Positions 46,217-59,970 are shown, numbered from the stretch's first letter. The stretch: DNA of 64,000 nt from Adiantum capillus-veneris (GCA_014529385.2 CM043945.1:147197741-147261740), one strand, 5' to 3'. Numbers and translations: made by a program. Notes: generated by a model from the letters alone, not told the origin.

Positions 46217-48300
46217 TTACCCTCTAGAGTGTTCTAAATAGCTCATTGCAGACCTCCATTCTTCACCCTTGTTAGTTGCTCCTCTTGCTCCTATGTCAAG
46301 CATGAGCTCAGTGATCTGACGCACAATATCGTCAAAATGAGCTACATCCAGTTTGCCCTCAAAAACTCGAAGGTTTCTTGTCTTCCAAACCTGGTTCAGG
46401 TAACGGAATCTGATAATTTTTGTGCACACCAAAACGGCCTGGCTTTGGATACCACCCCCTCCCAAGATCACGTCATCCGTAAAGAAAATGATCTTCCAAG
46501 TCCTTCTTGCCCATTTGCAAACCCTAGCGGCTAGTCCCCCGCGAAGTAGGGCACTAGATGGACATATGTATGGGGTCTTCACAGGCTGCCCTGCAGTAGC
46601 CAGAGCAAGTGTCAAAGCCAATCCCTCTAGCATGCACCTTGATCCCAGTAGGCAAGGCTCCCCATAACACTTTCTAAATGAATATCTTTATGTATTCTGG
46701 CCCTTTGATCTCCCAAATGGTATTAACACTCCTTTGCCAATGTTCTTCTATCCAATTTTTCTTCTAGATTCTTTTGTGTGGGGCAAACCAATCCGTTTTG
46801 TTACACTAGCACCTTATAGATACTCTAGGTGTTGGGAAGCAGGAACACCTTGTCTTTTGGCCAACGACAGGCTCTCCAATCCAATTCTGCTCCATCGGCA
46901 AGTGGAAATGAGGATGAAAGCACTTCCAGGAGTCGAATAATCGTAAGCCTTTCGTATAACCCCAACTTATGTTGAAACACCATGAGCTCCACATCCTTCC
47001 AACAAAAGCTTCTGTCATCCCAAAGATGAGAGAGTTTAGAAATTCCTTTGTCGTTGGCCAGCCATGCAACTTCCCTCCAAAAGGGGTTCAAGGAGTTCTT
47101 TCCAAGTTTGAAGAGCCAGAGGAACCAATTGCGGGAGGAATCCATGAAATATCTGAAGTTATTTCCCCATTCCAGGGTTGAAGCTGCTTTGTTACCTTGT
47201 GCAACCGCCAAGTTTCAGGGATGTCGAGAAAGGTGCCAAAATATTCTCTGGCACAGTGGCCTTCTTCCATGTGCCCCCTTTTGAGGAAAACTTTGCATCG
47301 TTTATCATATCCCATGCCATAATAACCAATTCTTGTTTTTGGTCCGTCAAAGAGGCAACAAGTTTGGCATACAAGGCTTCTGCATGCACCATAATCCCGA
47401 CCCCGCCTTGATTCTTAGGTGTTGCTACCCATTCCCATTTTCCCCATTGGCAAGGGGTTGTGGTTTTCATGTTGCTTTTCCACAAAAACTGTTTGATAGG
47501 CTTCAAAGAATTCTTCCAATTGGATTTGCTCAGTTTTAGCAGTGGCAACACAAAAGCAATGTATGGAATCATGAAGGCATTTATCACTGTGAGCACAAAC
47601 TTCCATCTTTCCATTTTACTGTTTATATTCGTCAACAAATAGTCAAATCTCTGCTTATCCATAATACCCACCCCAGGTGGAGCACCAAGGTGCCTGAACA
47701 CAATGCCCTTGCTTAAAACTTCTGCTGACCATCCCACAGGGTTGAACGAGTTGCTTTTTGAGAGAAATCAATCTTGATTTCTCAGTACTACACATTGAGC
47801 GGGAGGTAGAGGCAAAGAGCTGAACAATCTCAAGGGCTCTTTTTAGCTTTTCTGACTTGACTTGAAGAAAGAGCAACGAGTAATCCGCAAAATTCTTTGC
47901 AAGAAGTTGTTTACCTGCCAGCAGTGAGAGACCTTGAATTTCCCCTTTTACTGCAATGTCCTCAAGTAAAATCACTAGTGGGTGAGAGCCAATAGGCAAA
48001 AGCAGTGGTGCTAGGGGGCATCCTTGTTTGATTGAACGCTTGAACTCAAACCATCCCACTATCTTGTGGTTGAAGAGGAGCTCATAGTGACTTCCTTCCC
48101 CCAGCATGCGAACTATCGCACACATTCTGGGTCCAAAGCCTAAAGCCTTCATGGCTGCCTCAATAGGACCATGTGATTCTATCATACGTCTTATCTAGGG
48201 AGAGCTGAAGGAGGATACATTCTTGCTTGGAGAAAGAAGCGTAGTCAATGCCATCTGTTCAAGGTTGGAGCCAGTCTTAGAGAAATCACCTTAGCACACA
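46217..48300 (-). pseudogene. Plant L1-type LINE ORF2 remnant (RT and zf-RVT)
   Basis: Minus-strand pieces in order. RT palm: LLQLSLDKTYDRI near 48200, IKQGCPLAPLLL, and the catalytic box F-A-D-Y in place of F-A-D-D near 47900. RT thumb and connector at 47192-47737 (LTVINAFMIPYIAFVLPLLK, NQGGVGIMVHAEALYAKLVA). Then 46825-47211 (LSHLWDDRSFCWKDVELMVF). The zf-RVT region at about 46560-46660 (GALPTGIKVHARGIG), then ARRTWKIIFFTDDVILGGGG. Several frameshifts and stops. It aligns well with 54491-55837 at protein level. It belongs to the non-LTR class that copies RNA at a nicked target. Confidence 0.85.
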
Positions 48301-50069
48301 ATGCCTTCCCAAACACCTTGACACAAGGAGCATCTCCACTTGAAGTACTCATGGAGGAGTCTACCACATGAAAGAAGAAAGCACCAACAAAAGGTAAGCC
48401 AAAGGACTCAACCTATAAACTACAATCTAGTGAGGTGCTACAGATTTAAAGAAAGTCAACGGAGGATAAGATTATTTGGGATAATTTCTTGGCGTAGCCA
48501 AACGTGACTTCCACGAGGAGATCATTGATAACATCAAAAGAAAGAGGAAAACTCTTGTTGAGGTTGTTCATCCCCAAGCTGAAGTTGAAACCTTAAAGGA
48601 ATGGGGGATACGGTTGCGTGCTAGGGAGGGGATGAAGGTGTGGTAGGGTGCTATCAATCAAGTGGGAAAGTAAAGTAATTGCATTTTTCTAATGATGATG
48701 ATAGAAAACTTTTGCTGTGTACAGAGTAGTGCATCTATGCATGGAAATGTGTAATTTGTTTTTTTAAATGCATGGATTTGGAAGCTTCACAATGTGGTTT
48801 TGGGTCTCAAAGATGATGCAACATGTACACAAAATAGTCAGGGTTTTGTGCAGGCAGTCGAACACATGTACATGCCCTCACAAGGTGTTGAAGCCTTAGA
48901 TGTGGTTCCAAGTGGCTTCTTTTGGATCTAGGAAATGCGTTTGAGCTTTCTAGCATGAAAATAATGCAAGTGGAAAGTGTGGTCACTCTCATTGTGCCCC
49001 AAAAGTTTGACGCGTGTGGTAACTATCTATTTACAGTGCCCAATATGCAATGATGTACGAACCACCTCAGAAGTGGTGAAAAATAGAATATTGGTAGGTG
49101 TCAATAAATTTTGATGTTAAGAATCAAGTCTATAAAATTCGGTGGATTTTTTGAGTCCATTTCTTATATGAAAAATGCTCATCGGGGGAAAATTGGCCAA
49201 AGTTGGCCCTACAAAGGTCCAAAATGGTGTGAAATGGCTGAAAATTGCCACATCACTCATGCTGCTATGAGTGTCCAGGCTTGAGGAGTGTGTGTGGAGT
49301 TGAGAATCAACACTTTCACCTCTCTGTGTGAAGGAGGAAGCAGGGTTACTATAGGTGGTCCTATGCAATCCTGTCTTGTTCACCTCCTATTTTTGAGTGT
49401 GTGGATGAGTGAATGAGAGTTTCTTTTCTTTAGTTTTTCACTTCAGAGAGTCTATGGAAGTTTTGAGGTTTCCATGGATGTGTGCGTGTAAGGAATTGAG
49501 GGAAGAATGTGCAGCTTTCTACAAGAGTATGTGACCCTCTATCGGTGCCATTAGGGTCAAAGCTACATGAAAGAGTCCATAGAGTGGAGTTTGGTAAATA
49601 TTTTTCAATGGTTCTAAAGAGGCCTTTTATGGCTGGAATTTTTAATTTTTTGACGGTTTTTTGTGTGTGTTTTGGTTGCTATCAAGTGTTTGTAGTCACG
49701 CAAGGGCTTGTAGCTTGAGACGTTTGGAGCTTGAATTGTGTTTGGGGGGAGGATTTTCTTTGAGCTCTTGAGAGGATGTGTGTCAAGTGAGGGAATTAAG
49801 TGAATTTTGTGTATTTTGTTAAGGTATGAGGATGTGTGAGTGTGTGAATGGTGTCTTTTGCTCCATCATCCTTTAGTGACTAGTTAGGAGAAATTGTGCA
49901 CCCAAGTGAAGTGGTTTTTCTAGAAAGTTTGATAATTCTTGAAGAAAAATGGTGGTGTAATTGAAGCACAAGACCTTAAATTTTGTGGAATTACTTATTC
50001 AAGGGAGAAGCAACTCCAAAGGGATGGCTTATAGTAGGCCAATGTTTACAGGGAAGGAGTTGTGAAGGA
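48301..50069. other. Unassigned region
   Basis: A short plus-strand stretch at about 48480-48645 reads like coding sequence (FLGVAKRDFHEEIIDNIKRK, then EWGIRLRAREGMKVW) but I do not recognise it. The part from 49380 to 50069 is T/G-rich and could be an LTR or leader of the gag relic that follows, but no partner repeat is in the window. Confidence 0.35.
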
Positions 50070-50445
50070 TTGGATTGTTGACTTCAACTGGCATAACCTT
50101 GGTATGCGGAAGACAAAAATCAAACATGGGAGCAGGTGAAGCTGGAAATTTGTGACAGGTTTGGAAAGAGATTGACAGTGATAGAATCAATGACAAAGTT
50201 GAGAGGTTTGCAACAAGATGTTCATGCTAGATTTGAAGAGTTTTTGCAACACTTCAATGGAATTTGGGTGCAATTAGAGGCAGCATTACAAGTACCACTA
50301 GGAGATTTCTTTAAAGTACGATAATTTATGGATTGTCTTCATCCAAGTGTGACAGAGAAGGTCGATCAACAGGAGTGTGCTACATTTGAAAGAGCGGCGG
50401 AAAGTGCTGAGGCCAATAGCGAAAAGATCAAACAAAGGTGTGAGA
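50070..50445 (+). pseudogene. Ty3 gag fragment
   Basis: Encodes WEQVKLEICDRFGKRLTVIE, LQQDVHARFEEFLQHFNGIW, then VPLGDFFKVR, a stop, and FMDCLHPSVTEKVDQQE. This matches the second half of the E3 gag capsid domain (LFLGHFEECWAELGTTMQLA, FMACLHLKVREKVD). The zinc knuckle and everything downstream are lost. Confidence 0.8.
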
Positions 50446-53400
50446 GATACCCCTTCTAAGGGGTCTATGCACTGAATACACAATTTACACTTCTATACAA
50501 TATTCAATATACATCATAGTTACAAAAGCATTTGCATACGGAAGGAGTTCTCAACGTCCGACCTAGCATGGAGTTTAGGCCATGAGCGGGACTGCATCCA
50601 GAGGCACCTAGAAACTAGTGCTACCTCTAAATGGGTGATATGAATGAAAGTGTACTTAAGAAAAGCATTGTTGTGGGTGAATATATGTGTACACTGCAAT
50701 GTGGGAATACAAAGAGAGAGCAAGATAGTGGAGAGTGAAATGGAGTGCATAGAGACACATGAGAATGACAAAAGAGAATCTTCAAATGCCCCATCTAAAT
50801 GAAACATGCAATCATATATTAATGCAATATCAGAATCTGGGTGTACCAAAACATCAAAAATATAAAATGACTAGCAGAGCACCATACTTGTGTAGGGATA
50901 GTTTGGTCCACCCATCCACTTCCTCTCTACTACAGATAGAGGTAATTTTACTTCACTGGGAGCAAGCCAAAAAACCTCCAACCTACCTGAACCAGAGGAT
51001 GCTTCGCCTCCCTCCATGAACCCAAGCTCTGAAAGGATTCCAAATACTAGTAGGTGGTAGGGTATCAACACCAACCATATCAGTTTAGGCACCACACCTC
51101 TTCAATGACCATCATTGGGTGTTTTGACAAAGCCAATGCAAGATCCCTGACACCTTAGCTCTGCGGGTCGTTCAACCCCCTTCGACGCATTAACCGTGTA
51201 GAAGATAAGTCTAACAAAAAGTAAGACCTAGGCGACACCCCCGATCCAGCAAAGCCCTAGGTCATTGACCCTTTTTTCTAAGGCTAAGCGATGTAGGTGA
51301 TCCTAGTCTTGTAGCAACGCTGCCATGAGAAACATATCACATGAGTCCAATCACAATAACAGGGTATTGACCCTTAGGCGTCCACTATGAACCATCAAAA
51401 CCACTTCTTGATCCAATCCAAAAATCCATAAACCATAATCCAATCACATCACATGGGTGAGCACTCCACCCAACGCAGGGTTATGCTCATCCAATCCTAC
51501 AAAACTATTTTAGCACATAACATGGCTGCAAAACTTTTGGCAACATTCCGATATCACAACCATATCCAAAAAATTTTCCAAAAGCCACACCAGATTCCAC
51601 AATCAAAATCACAACCATAATCCGTGAGGGACCACCATATTCCATACTGAACCAACTCCCACTAAAACACAATTGGAAGCATTGTAAGAAATTGAAAGGA
51701 AAACTAAAAAGGCCGGATAGGAAAGATTCTAGGATTCAAAGGCAATCCACCAAATCCAGGCGCTTTGAAAGTGTTACATGATATGCAAGGAAATGCCAAG
51801 GATGTTACTGGAATGGCAAAGTATTAAATAGCAATCCGTGGCAATAAATGGGCCTTCTCCCAATCTACTCATCCAAAACAAATTTAGTAAATATTGCATA
51901 AAAGTAACAATGCATAGCCAAGGTGCAACCATAGTGTGCATTGCCAAAGCCCCAATGTCTACTCGTCCCTTGTAATCTACTAACATAATATGGCACAAGG
52001 GCTCCCCTTTACACGTGTCGCAATCTGCAACCTGAAGGTTAAAGTCCAAAAACGAAAAAAAGCCCAGTTGCACGCGATAAAGAGGGAGAGAGAGAGGCCG
52101 CCGAAGACGGCCGACCGTACTAGTTATCTATATGTTTTGATGCATGCGTAAAACTATGGATCTATATTAGATTATCTTTGTAGCATGCACTTAGTTTTGA
52201 TGGTCTACTTTTGAAACTTTTGAATCTTCATCATCGGAAGTTGGATTGGTTGAAAAATTTGGACATTGTACATGGAATGGCTATGGTAAAATTTTCCATT
52301 CCATGTGGATTGGCAATCCTCAAATACGAGAGTCCATCGAAATTCTCAGTTGCATGGCAAATCCTAACAGTGCACCCAATGCCCTTTTTTAAAGGTAGAG
52401 GTAAACAAATGTCAACACCTTCTCACAAGGACCTAAAAAAGAGTGAACAAGGAAGTTTGTCATCATTAGCTTGCCACGTTGCACTAATCAGCAAACTTTG
52501 TCCACTGATCCTCAATTGCTCCCAAAATACAAGGCATAATGCTACCGTCTACTACGGAATTAGGAACCTATCACACACGTTCCCCCGAACATGTGTGCAA
52601 ATGAGATGGCAAAAACACATTGGTTTGCAATTGTGTCCATCGAAAGGTGATTTTACCCAGCATTACCCCCTCGTCCATCTTTTCCTAGATGCAAGCACAC
52701 ACAAAAATTTGCACGTGAAGTGCCCAAAGGGGGGTTGAACTACGAACATCTCACTGTTGCAGTTGTGCCTTTGCTAGCATGCTACGGCTCATTGACAAAA
52801 GATGTTCCGGAAATTTCTCTACATATTTGGCCATCCACTTGTGTGTGACTCTACAAATGCCCAAACATACTTTTGAGCATGTCTGATGATACCCGTGTGT
52901 GACTCAAGCCTTGTGCAATCCAAAAAGTGGGGCTTTAGGCTAGAGAAAATTGAGGAAAGGAGTTACCCTAGCGGCTTCCGTTGATGGCCCTCAACCAATC
53001 CGAAAGAGAAACATGCACGCAAATTCTTCTCCACCGTCACCCTTTTTCTCCTGTTTTCTTTTTCGGTCCAAAAAGGTCATGTAGGTTGAAAAAAAAGACA
53101 TAAACATTTCCTTGTCAACGCCACCGACTCCAATCTCTCAAAAGCAAAAGGGAATAATAAAGCAGCTGCCCTTCAATGTAGGAACAAAATAAGTGAATGC
53201 TTGAAACTTGACATATGGCTTTACATCAACCAAAAGGCCTCCTGAAGGCCGAGTCTCCTCAAAGAAAATTATTATTATCCAGAGGCTAGACTCTTATTCA
53301 AAACTTAGAGTCGAGTCGCACCCAAGGCGAGCAGGGGTAGTGAGGATAAAGATGAACTTTGGTCGCACCCATAGGGGAAAGAGTTGGAGATGACAGCTGA

Positions 53401-53925
53401 CGAGAGGAATGCGTTGAAAAGTGACTCAACCTTGACGTTTCATTGGTCTGAAGCTTCCGCCAAGCGCGCTGCTTGCTTTGCTTCCTGAATTATAGCCTAA
53501 TACCTTCATTTTTGTGTGGATTAGTGGAACGATTACAGGGCTACAAGATTCCATGGACTTTACTATCAATGGCATTCATAGTTGATCCTTCCCTTTGCTC
53601 TCCCTGGGTGCGACCCAACTCTTATCGTCTATTATGGGTTTTGCAAAAAAAAAAGTTTTTTTAAAAAAGCAATAAAATCACGATGCCTGCCAAAAAAAAC
53701 CCTATGTGAAAAGTTGCGTTATGATCTTCACCATAAGTGATAGGAATATACTCTTAATTTAAGAACCTCTTTTTAAATAAGAAGATTTAATAGTTTATTG
53801 ATGTTTCTTTATATAAAAAATATCTTGTTTAAGTAGAATTTCCAAAGGTCTATAATTTGTCATTCAAATGTATACCATTTTGACATTACCAAAAAGCTAT
53901 ACTAAATTAAAACAACAAAAATGAA
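50446..53925. other. Unassigned region, no gene recognised
   Basis: A possible LTR start, TGTGAGAGATACCCCTTC, lies at 50431, but no partner is seen. Short frames (50520-50849 minus, 52211-52738 plus) show no domain. 53200-53640 has similar blocks with GGTCGCACCC/GGGTGCGACCC near both ends, perhaps a small inverted-repeat transposon. The last 300 bases are AT-rich. Confidence 0.4.
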
Positions 53926-53929
53926 GGTT

Positions 53930-54480
53930 TTTTTTTTTTTGGCAGAACTCAGGATTGTGAGTAGAAGTTAAATCAGAAATTCAAAAATTTACAACCATAG
54001 CTATGCTTAGAACGAGCCATGGCATCATAGACCCATCCCATCATCAAATAACCAAGGTAGCAGGACAAACCTACATAGACGTTTGATATGGGAGCCACCC
54101 TCGTAAGGAAAATAAACATAGTTGGAGACACAACCCCCACCACAGGAAGAGACACCACCCGAACACAACAAAGATAGCAGTAGAGTCGAAAGGGTTGTGG
54201 CCCATAGTCCCCATCACCATACCTGATCCCGAGGAGTGCCACCTTATCGAGGTCTCTGTCAACGACGCCGACAAGTCCCTAGAGCCACATGAGAAGACGC
54301 AAAAATCACTAGCTACCATCACCATCGAGAATTGGGCCATTAGGGTGGACCAAGCACCCGTATGAGAGAGAACTCCATCGAGGTAGCCTTGAGAGAATGA
54401 GGTGCCACCATGCACCCCCATCTGCCACCTAGGAATGCACGCCGCCATCCCTCAAAACTAGCCCAATTATAGATCTGATC
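53930..54480 (-). mobile_element. Possible LINE 3' end, minus strand
   Basis: The minus strand ends TTCTACTCACAATCCTGAG, then TTCTGCC and about 13 A (plus-strand T run at 53930). This is the same layout as the LINE tail at 55960-55995, but diverged. The body (54071-54448) has an open minus frame without a recognised domain. It meets the plus-strand LINE head to head. Confidence 0.5.
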
Positions 54481-54484
54481 ACCA

Positions 54485-55995
54485 GTTCGCATGTTGCTCC
54501 TTGGCGCACAGATTCACTCCCGACCTCGAACCAAGTCCTCCAAGCCATGGCAATGGGCATGTTGGGAGTTAGTCGCTCGGCCAGTAAATCAGGGAGGCCT
54601 CGGAATTCTCAACCCTGTGGCCCATGCAGAAGCTTGCTATGCCAAATTTGTAGTCTCCTTGGCTAAACAGGACCATGCTTGGGCTATCATGATCAGAGAT
54701 ATGCTAGAAGCAACTAAACTTGGTTCGAAAGGAGGAAAGTGGAGAGGGGTAGAGTTTCATGACAAACTTTTAGCCCCAACGTGGGCTACCCTAAGTCTGG
54801 GGGGCGGCTCAGGGGAATTGGTAAGGAAATGCAACAGAGCAGCGGGAGTCCTAAAGTGGGGGGAAGAAACCAGATACTTCAAGAACTCCATTCTGCATTG
54901 GTCCCCCTGGCTTTCCAAAGTTGTAGATCTACCGCAAAATCCCTATTGGATAGAAGTAGCCAGGAAACTAAATAATAAGGGTCTGACCCGACTGGGGCAC
55001 TTCTGGCATAGTAATAACAGCAAGAGCTGGAAAACTATTGAACTTCTGGTAACCCAATTCCAACTTAATAGCTTAGAGGTTTTGCTTGTCAACAAAGTGA
55101 TGGAAGAACTTGACAGTGCAGTGATGCCAATCTATGACTCGGAGTTTGACTGGAATGCCTGGAAATGGCCCTGAAGCAGCCTCTTATGGAAACCCTATTC
55201 TAAAGGCATTTACCATACAATGATGCTAAAGAAGAATTGGTCTAGCCCCCTTAACAAGATTTGGAAAAAACTATGGTCGGAGGAAAGGTGGGAGCAAGTA
55301 ATGGAGAACATCTGGGCGCCAAAGGTTCCGCATCACATGAAGGTATTTCTATGGAAAGTAATTAGGGGTGCCCTTCCGACGGGGGTGAAGATTCAGGAGA
55401 GAGGGATAGGGACAGATCGATGCCTGGGGTGCAGGTTGGCTAGTGAAGATATGACCCACATTTTTATGGAATGTCCAGCCATCAAAGGCCTTACAGGAAA
55501 AATGTGCAAGTGGGTCCAAAGAACATGGAAAATTGGTTTTTTAAAGACTGATTTACTCCTTGGAGGTAAGAACTTGGGTAGCCCTGCCATTCTCATCTGC
55601 ACTCAAATTATCAAGTTTTGCTTTTTACACAATGTGTGGCAAGCAAGGAACCGCCGTGTGTTCATAGGAGTTCCTGAGGTGGCAAGCTTCGCAGAAAAAA
55701 TACAAGAAAGTAGAGTGCTAATATGGACGCTCGGGCGCAAGCAAAACTCGGATGATTGGTCTAGGGTTACCTGTGGGTTGTTGTCAGCGGAATGCTTAGA
55801 TAAGGGGAAAATCATGAAACGAGAACCTTGTGTATAAGGGGCATGGGGGCAGGTTGTTAGGGGTGGCTCCTCAGATAGCTGATGTAAGTTTGGTCTCTCG
55901 ATGGTGTCATGGCTCGGCACAAGCATGGCAAGTTCTTGTAATTTTTTTGAGATGATCAATATAATCCACTCACAATTGTGAGTTTTGCTATTAAA
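54485..55995 (+). pseudogene. Plant L1-type LINE, 5'-truncated ORF2 end with poly(A)
   Basis: Frame 54491-55174 holds the RT C-terminal part (WQWACWELVARPVNQGGLGI, HAEACYAKFVVSLAKQD, LTRLGHFWHSNNSKSWKTIE) and ends at a TGA. Frame 55220-55837 holds a zf-RVT domain: KIWKKLWSEERWEQVMENIW, APKVPHHMKVFLWK, GALPTGVKIQERGIGTDRCL, GCRLASEDMTHIFMECPAIK (C-X2-C, H-X3-C). The 3' UTR ends in a 16-base palindrome and an A run at 55993. RT palm and ORF1 are missing, as in 5'-truncated copies. Confidence 0.88.
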
Positions 55996-57814
55996 AAAAA
56001 AGAAGTGATAGGCTTTTCAAAATGTAAAGTCAATAGACTTTCTACTTTTGCATAGAATAAATGTTCCAGTTTAAATGTACACTAGTATGTGACTTGCGCG
56101 TTGTCGCGGCTACATGTGCGCCAATTGAAGCAACCATTGTTCTCCTTCCCTTCACAGGGAGGGCAATGTGGGCAAATGCCTATGATTCTCATGTGAGCTT
56201 TTATAGCTCTTTAATACACTTGTGCATCAACACCACTATAACTACTTTCTAGCTTATTATGTATGACAACACACAAGGTCTAAGTGCTCTCCACATTCAC
56301 ATGAACCAAGCACAAATCTATCTTTTGGATCAACACTCTGTTTACCTTTTTGAGTGTAAGATCAAACAACTAATGAAGTGTAGTTACTCTCCACATTCTG
56401 GTGGATTGACCAAGGACAAATCTCCTTCTAGTTGGTCATGCCAAGCTCCAACATAGTCCTCCTATCATGGAAAGTTTGTCCCCCCACCCCCCTTCTCTCT
56501 ATCTATGTGTGTGTCTATGTGTGTGTGTGTTGGGTTCAAGAATTATCAGGTCAATTTGAGGTCTCTTGGTAATGAATTAAGCAATGGACTCCCTTCGCAT
56601 GATGTCTTTTTTTAACATCCTATGTTTCTCTCTAAGGAGGCAGTGAATTTGTGATTAGGCTAGAGATGTCCCCCTCACACATTTGATATGGGTCCCTGGT
56701 GAGTGGTAGTGGCCCTCTAAATAGACTAATAGAGAGCTGGTATCCTTCTTTGGATATAGTGTTTGCATTGAATGACGAATTCTTTAGATGCATTAGCATC
56801 CCCACTCACCATCCTTACCAATAAAGGCATTGGTCATGATAAAAAATCTCACATGCTTCATTCGTGTAGTTTTGGTGTTGCATTTGGGGCACCACAATCA
56901 ACTAAGTTATCAACTGCTATTTGTTGGAACTTAGGATGCATGTAGCAGCCATGACTCAACATGCCAACATTACACCACATAGTATTAGAAGAAACTTTGC
57001 CGTTGGTATGCACAACTGATTTGGTGAGTAGTGTGGCGTTTGCTTCTCAAAGGCAATATTCATGATGGGTGTGGGACCTGGGGGTTATTGCATGGCTATA
57101 GAAACTTTGTCTCTATACGTGGATAAATTTAAAATTTCACGAGTTGGATTGCACTCAGTCTAGCTAGCACGTACACTTGCATCTACCAAGACTATCTCAT
57201 GGATGTTGAGGTCTCTTGCAATTGACCATAAGCATGTTAGTAATATAAGGTGCATATTGGTTTTTTGTGTACATTTGGGCACCATTGGAACCTTAAAATG
57301 TGAGGGCAATGAAAGCAGAAAAGTTCACTTAATCAATCATTTCTCTTTGCAAGAGTTTGGGGCATCATGCGAAAAGAAAGGGTGTGCCACAAAACACACA
57401 CACACAAACATACACACATGCATGTTCTTCTTTGAGAGAGCACACTGTATTCAACCATTCACATGCTTGCCCTTACCCATATTTTATACCATAGCAACCA
57501 TTTGGCTTAGCTCCCACTCCCTTCAATGTGAGACAAAGCATTGATGTATTACATTAGAAGAGTCTCTTTTTGTATGCAAATTATATCCCTTAACAATTTG
57601 ACAATGTGATCATCATACCCTACATGAGTGCTCACCTTTTGATCACATCAAACTTGCTTTACCTACATTTTAGTCCATACCATGGCCTACATACCTTTCT
57701 TTCCTAGCCACCTCATGGATTCAACTTGTCAGTGACACCCTTATATCCATAGTCTTCAAGCATGTCACATGTTGTACTCGGTCCCATTGGTCAATCGACC
57801 TTTAAGGATGACCC

Positions 57815-57823
<9 letters not shown>

Positions 57824-57887
<64 letters not shown>

Positions 57888-58004
57888 ACCTTTGAGGTCA
57901 CTGTGTCCCCCTCTACTTGTATAAGTATGTGAGCATGCAAGCCCTTGAGTTCAAGAATCAACATTCATCGGCTAAAAATTTTAGGTCTCTTGTGATCTTG
58001 TTCT

Positions 58005-58058
<54 letters not shown>
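57824..58058. repeat. Two (CT)n arrays in H1
   Basis: About 60 bases (57824-57883) and 50 bases (58010-58058) of CT. H2 has only a short GA remnant at the equivalent place (about 62036-62050). Confidence 0.93.
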
Positions 58059-58061
<3 letters not shown>

Positions 58062-59035
58062 GGCTGCATGTCTAGTTTGTAGTATTTAATTGAAGCATGT
58101 GAGAGACGAAGAGCTTAGTCATGTGTTCCAACGAGCCTGCTTTCTGCCTAGTCACGAGCCGGCTCTTCTCTCTCTACCTATCTAAACATGGTAGTTAAGA
58201 GCCTCAAAACGGGTATAGCCTTTCACATGGTTGACTTTTGAGGCCCTCTAGGTTAGCAAGAACCTGTTCAAGATCTGTCTCATCACTCAGTCAAATCAAG
58301 CATTTATCTTCGAAAGGCCACCAGTTTTCTTGACTTGCAAACAAATCTAGAAGGCTATTTAGCTGTTCCAAAGTGACCATACTCTAAATGTAAGCAAAAT
58401 GACATGGAGGCAGTTCTACAGTGGAGGCACATGCATGGAGGTAGCCCTACAATAAGAGACCGGAGTCACCATTTCTAGGGGGAGAAAAATGGCCCACATC
58501 AGGTATGCAACACCAAGGAGGATCCAAATGAGAAAAGGATTGCTAACTCCAAGACCAAGGCCAATACCCTCGACTAGCAATGATCATCCTCCAATGCAAT
58601 CACATCAGTGTTCTAGAAAAATCATTTTCAGAATTGCTTCCTTTAATTTTTGAAGAGGAAATTTAGAAAATTAGGTTTATTTTGCAGGTTTTTACACTAT
58701 TTTGTCTATTTTGGGGTGGGATTTCTCCTTTTCCCCTTGCCCTCAACCGACATTTTTTAAATTGAAAACGACATGATCTTAAGTTGAGACACATTTTTCC
58801 CAAACACTAAATGGAAGACCCACCTTGCACGACCGTTGCCATGAGCATTGTAGTAGTAGGCAATGCCACCTGTCCCCTTGCAGAACCCCTTTTTTCTTGC
58901 CTATGTAAGGAGTTCGAGATGTGAAAACTTGGGAAATCTAAAAAGCCTTAATGGTCACGTTGGAGCTCTCAACATTGTAGCATCTGCTGACTGGCCAAAA
59001 AAAGGATGAATAAACTGTGGAGATGGATGTGGGAC

Positions 59036-59055
59036 TCTCTCTCTCTCTCTCTCTC

Positions 59056-59127
<72 letters not shown>
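59036..59127. repeat. (CT)n array in H1
   Basis: About 90 bases with one GTT interruption. Confidence 0.95.
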
Positions 59128-59130
<3 letters not shown>

Positions 59131-59828
59131 GTGTGGAGGGCCGTAGCTAGGCAAAAATGGAGCTGGTCAGGATCAAGGGTGGCGAACAGGCAGCGGTAAA
59201 TGAGTAGGTGGCTCAGCAATCGCTTGTGGCGAGTGGGACATGTATTGGATCCAGAGTCTTGGCGTCCTGGCCAGCAGAGGATTAAGGGGTGTGGGGCTCA
59301 TGGTGGATCAGTTGTTGGAAAGGGTGTTGATAAAGGAGACTACATGATGCCTGTTGCATAAAAATTTGAGAATTTGTACATGAAGTAAGTGGTGGGTTGT
59401 GTTCATGATCGAGTTTGGCGGGGAGGGGGGGGGGGGGAGGGAGGGGGGTTGGAGCATTCTTTGTCAAGCGCCAAGGCCAATCAATGACATACTCTCTCTC
59501 TTTCAAACAGAAATATACATATTGGCACTCCCAACAGGACTAAATGGAATTGCCCCCCCCTCCCCCAGCCCCTCTCTCTCTCTCTCTCTATTTTTTCCAA
59601 ACACTCAATGGAAGACCCGCCTTGCACGACCGTTGCCATGATCATTCTAGCAGTAGGCAACGCCACCAGTCCCCTTGCAGAACCCCTTTTTTCTTGCCTA
59701 TGTAAGGAGTTTGAGATGTGAAAACTTGGGAAAGCTAAAAAGCCTGGATGATCACGTTAGAGCTCTGAACATTGTAGCATCCATAAACTGGCCGAAAAAA
59801 GGTGAAGAAAGTGTGGAGATGGATGTGG

Positions 59829-59830
<2 letters not shown>

Positions 59831-59901
<71 letters not shown>

Positions 59902-59917
59902 CTGCATCAAATAACAA

Positions 59918-59970
<53 letters not shown>

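Noticed and set aside
51130-51300. tRNA or rRNA gene
   Set aside because: GGTCGTTCAACCCCC faintly resembles a B box, but no A box, stem pairing or rRNA sequence is seen.
50431-52120. A solo LTR starting TGTGAGAGATACCCC
   Set aside because: I could not find a matching end or a target duplication, and no second copy lies in the window.
52211-52738. A 175-codon plus-strand gene
   Set aside because: No domain, no codon-like bias that I can see, and no neighbouring signals. Treated as a chance frame.
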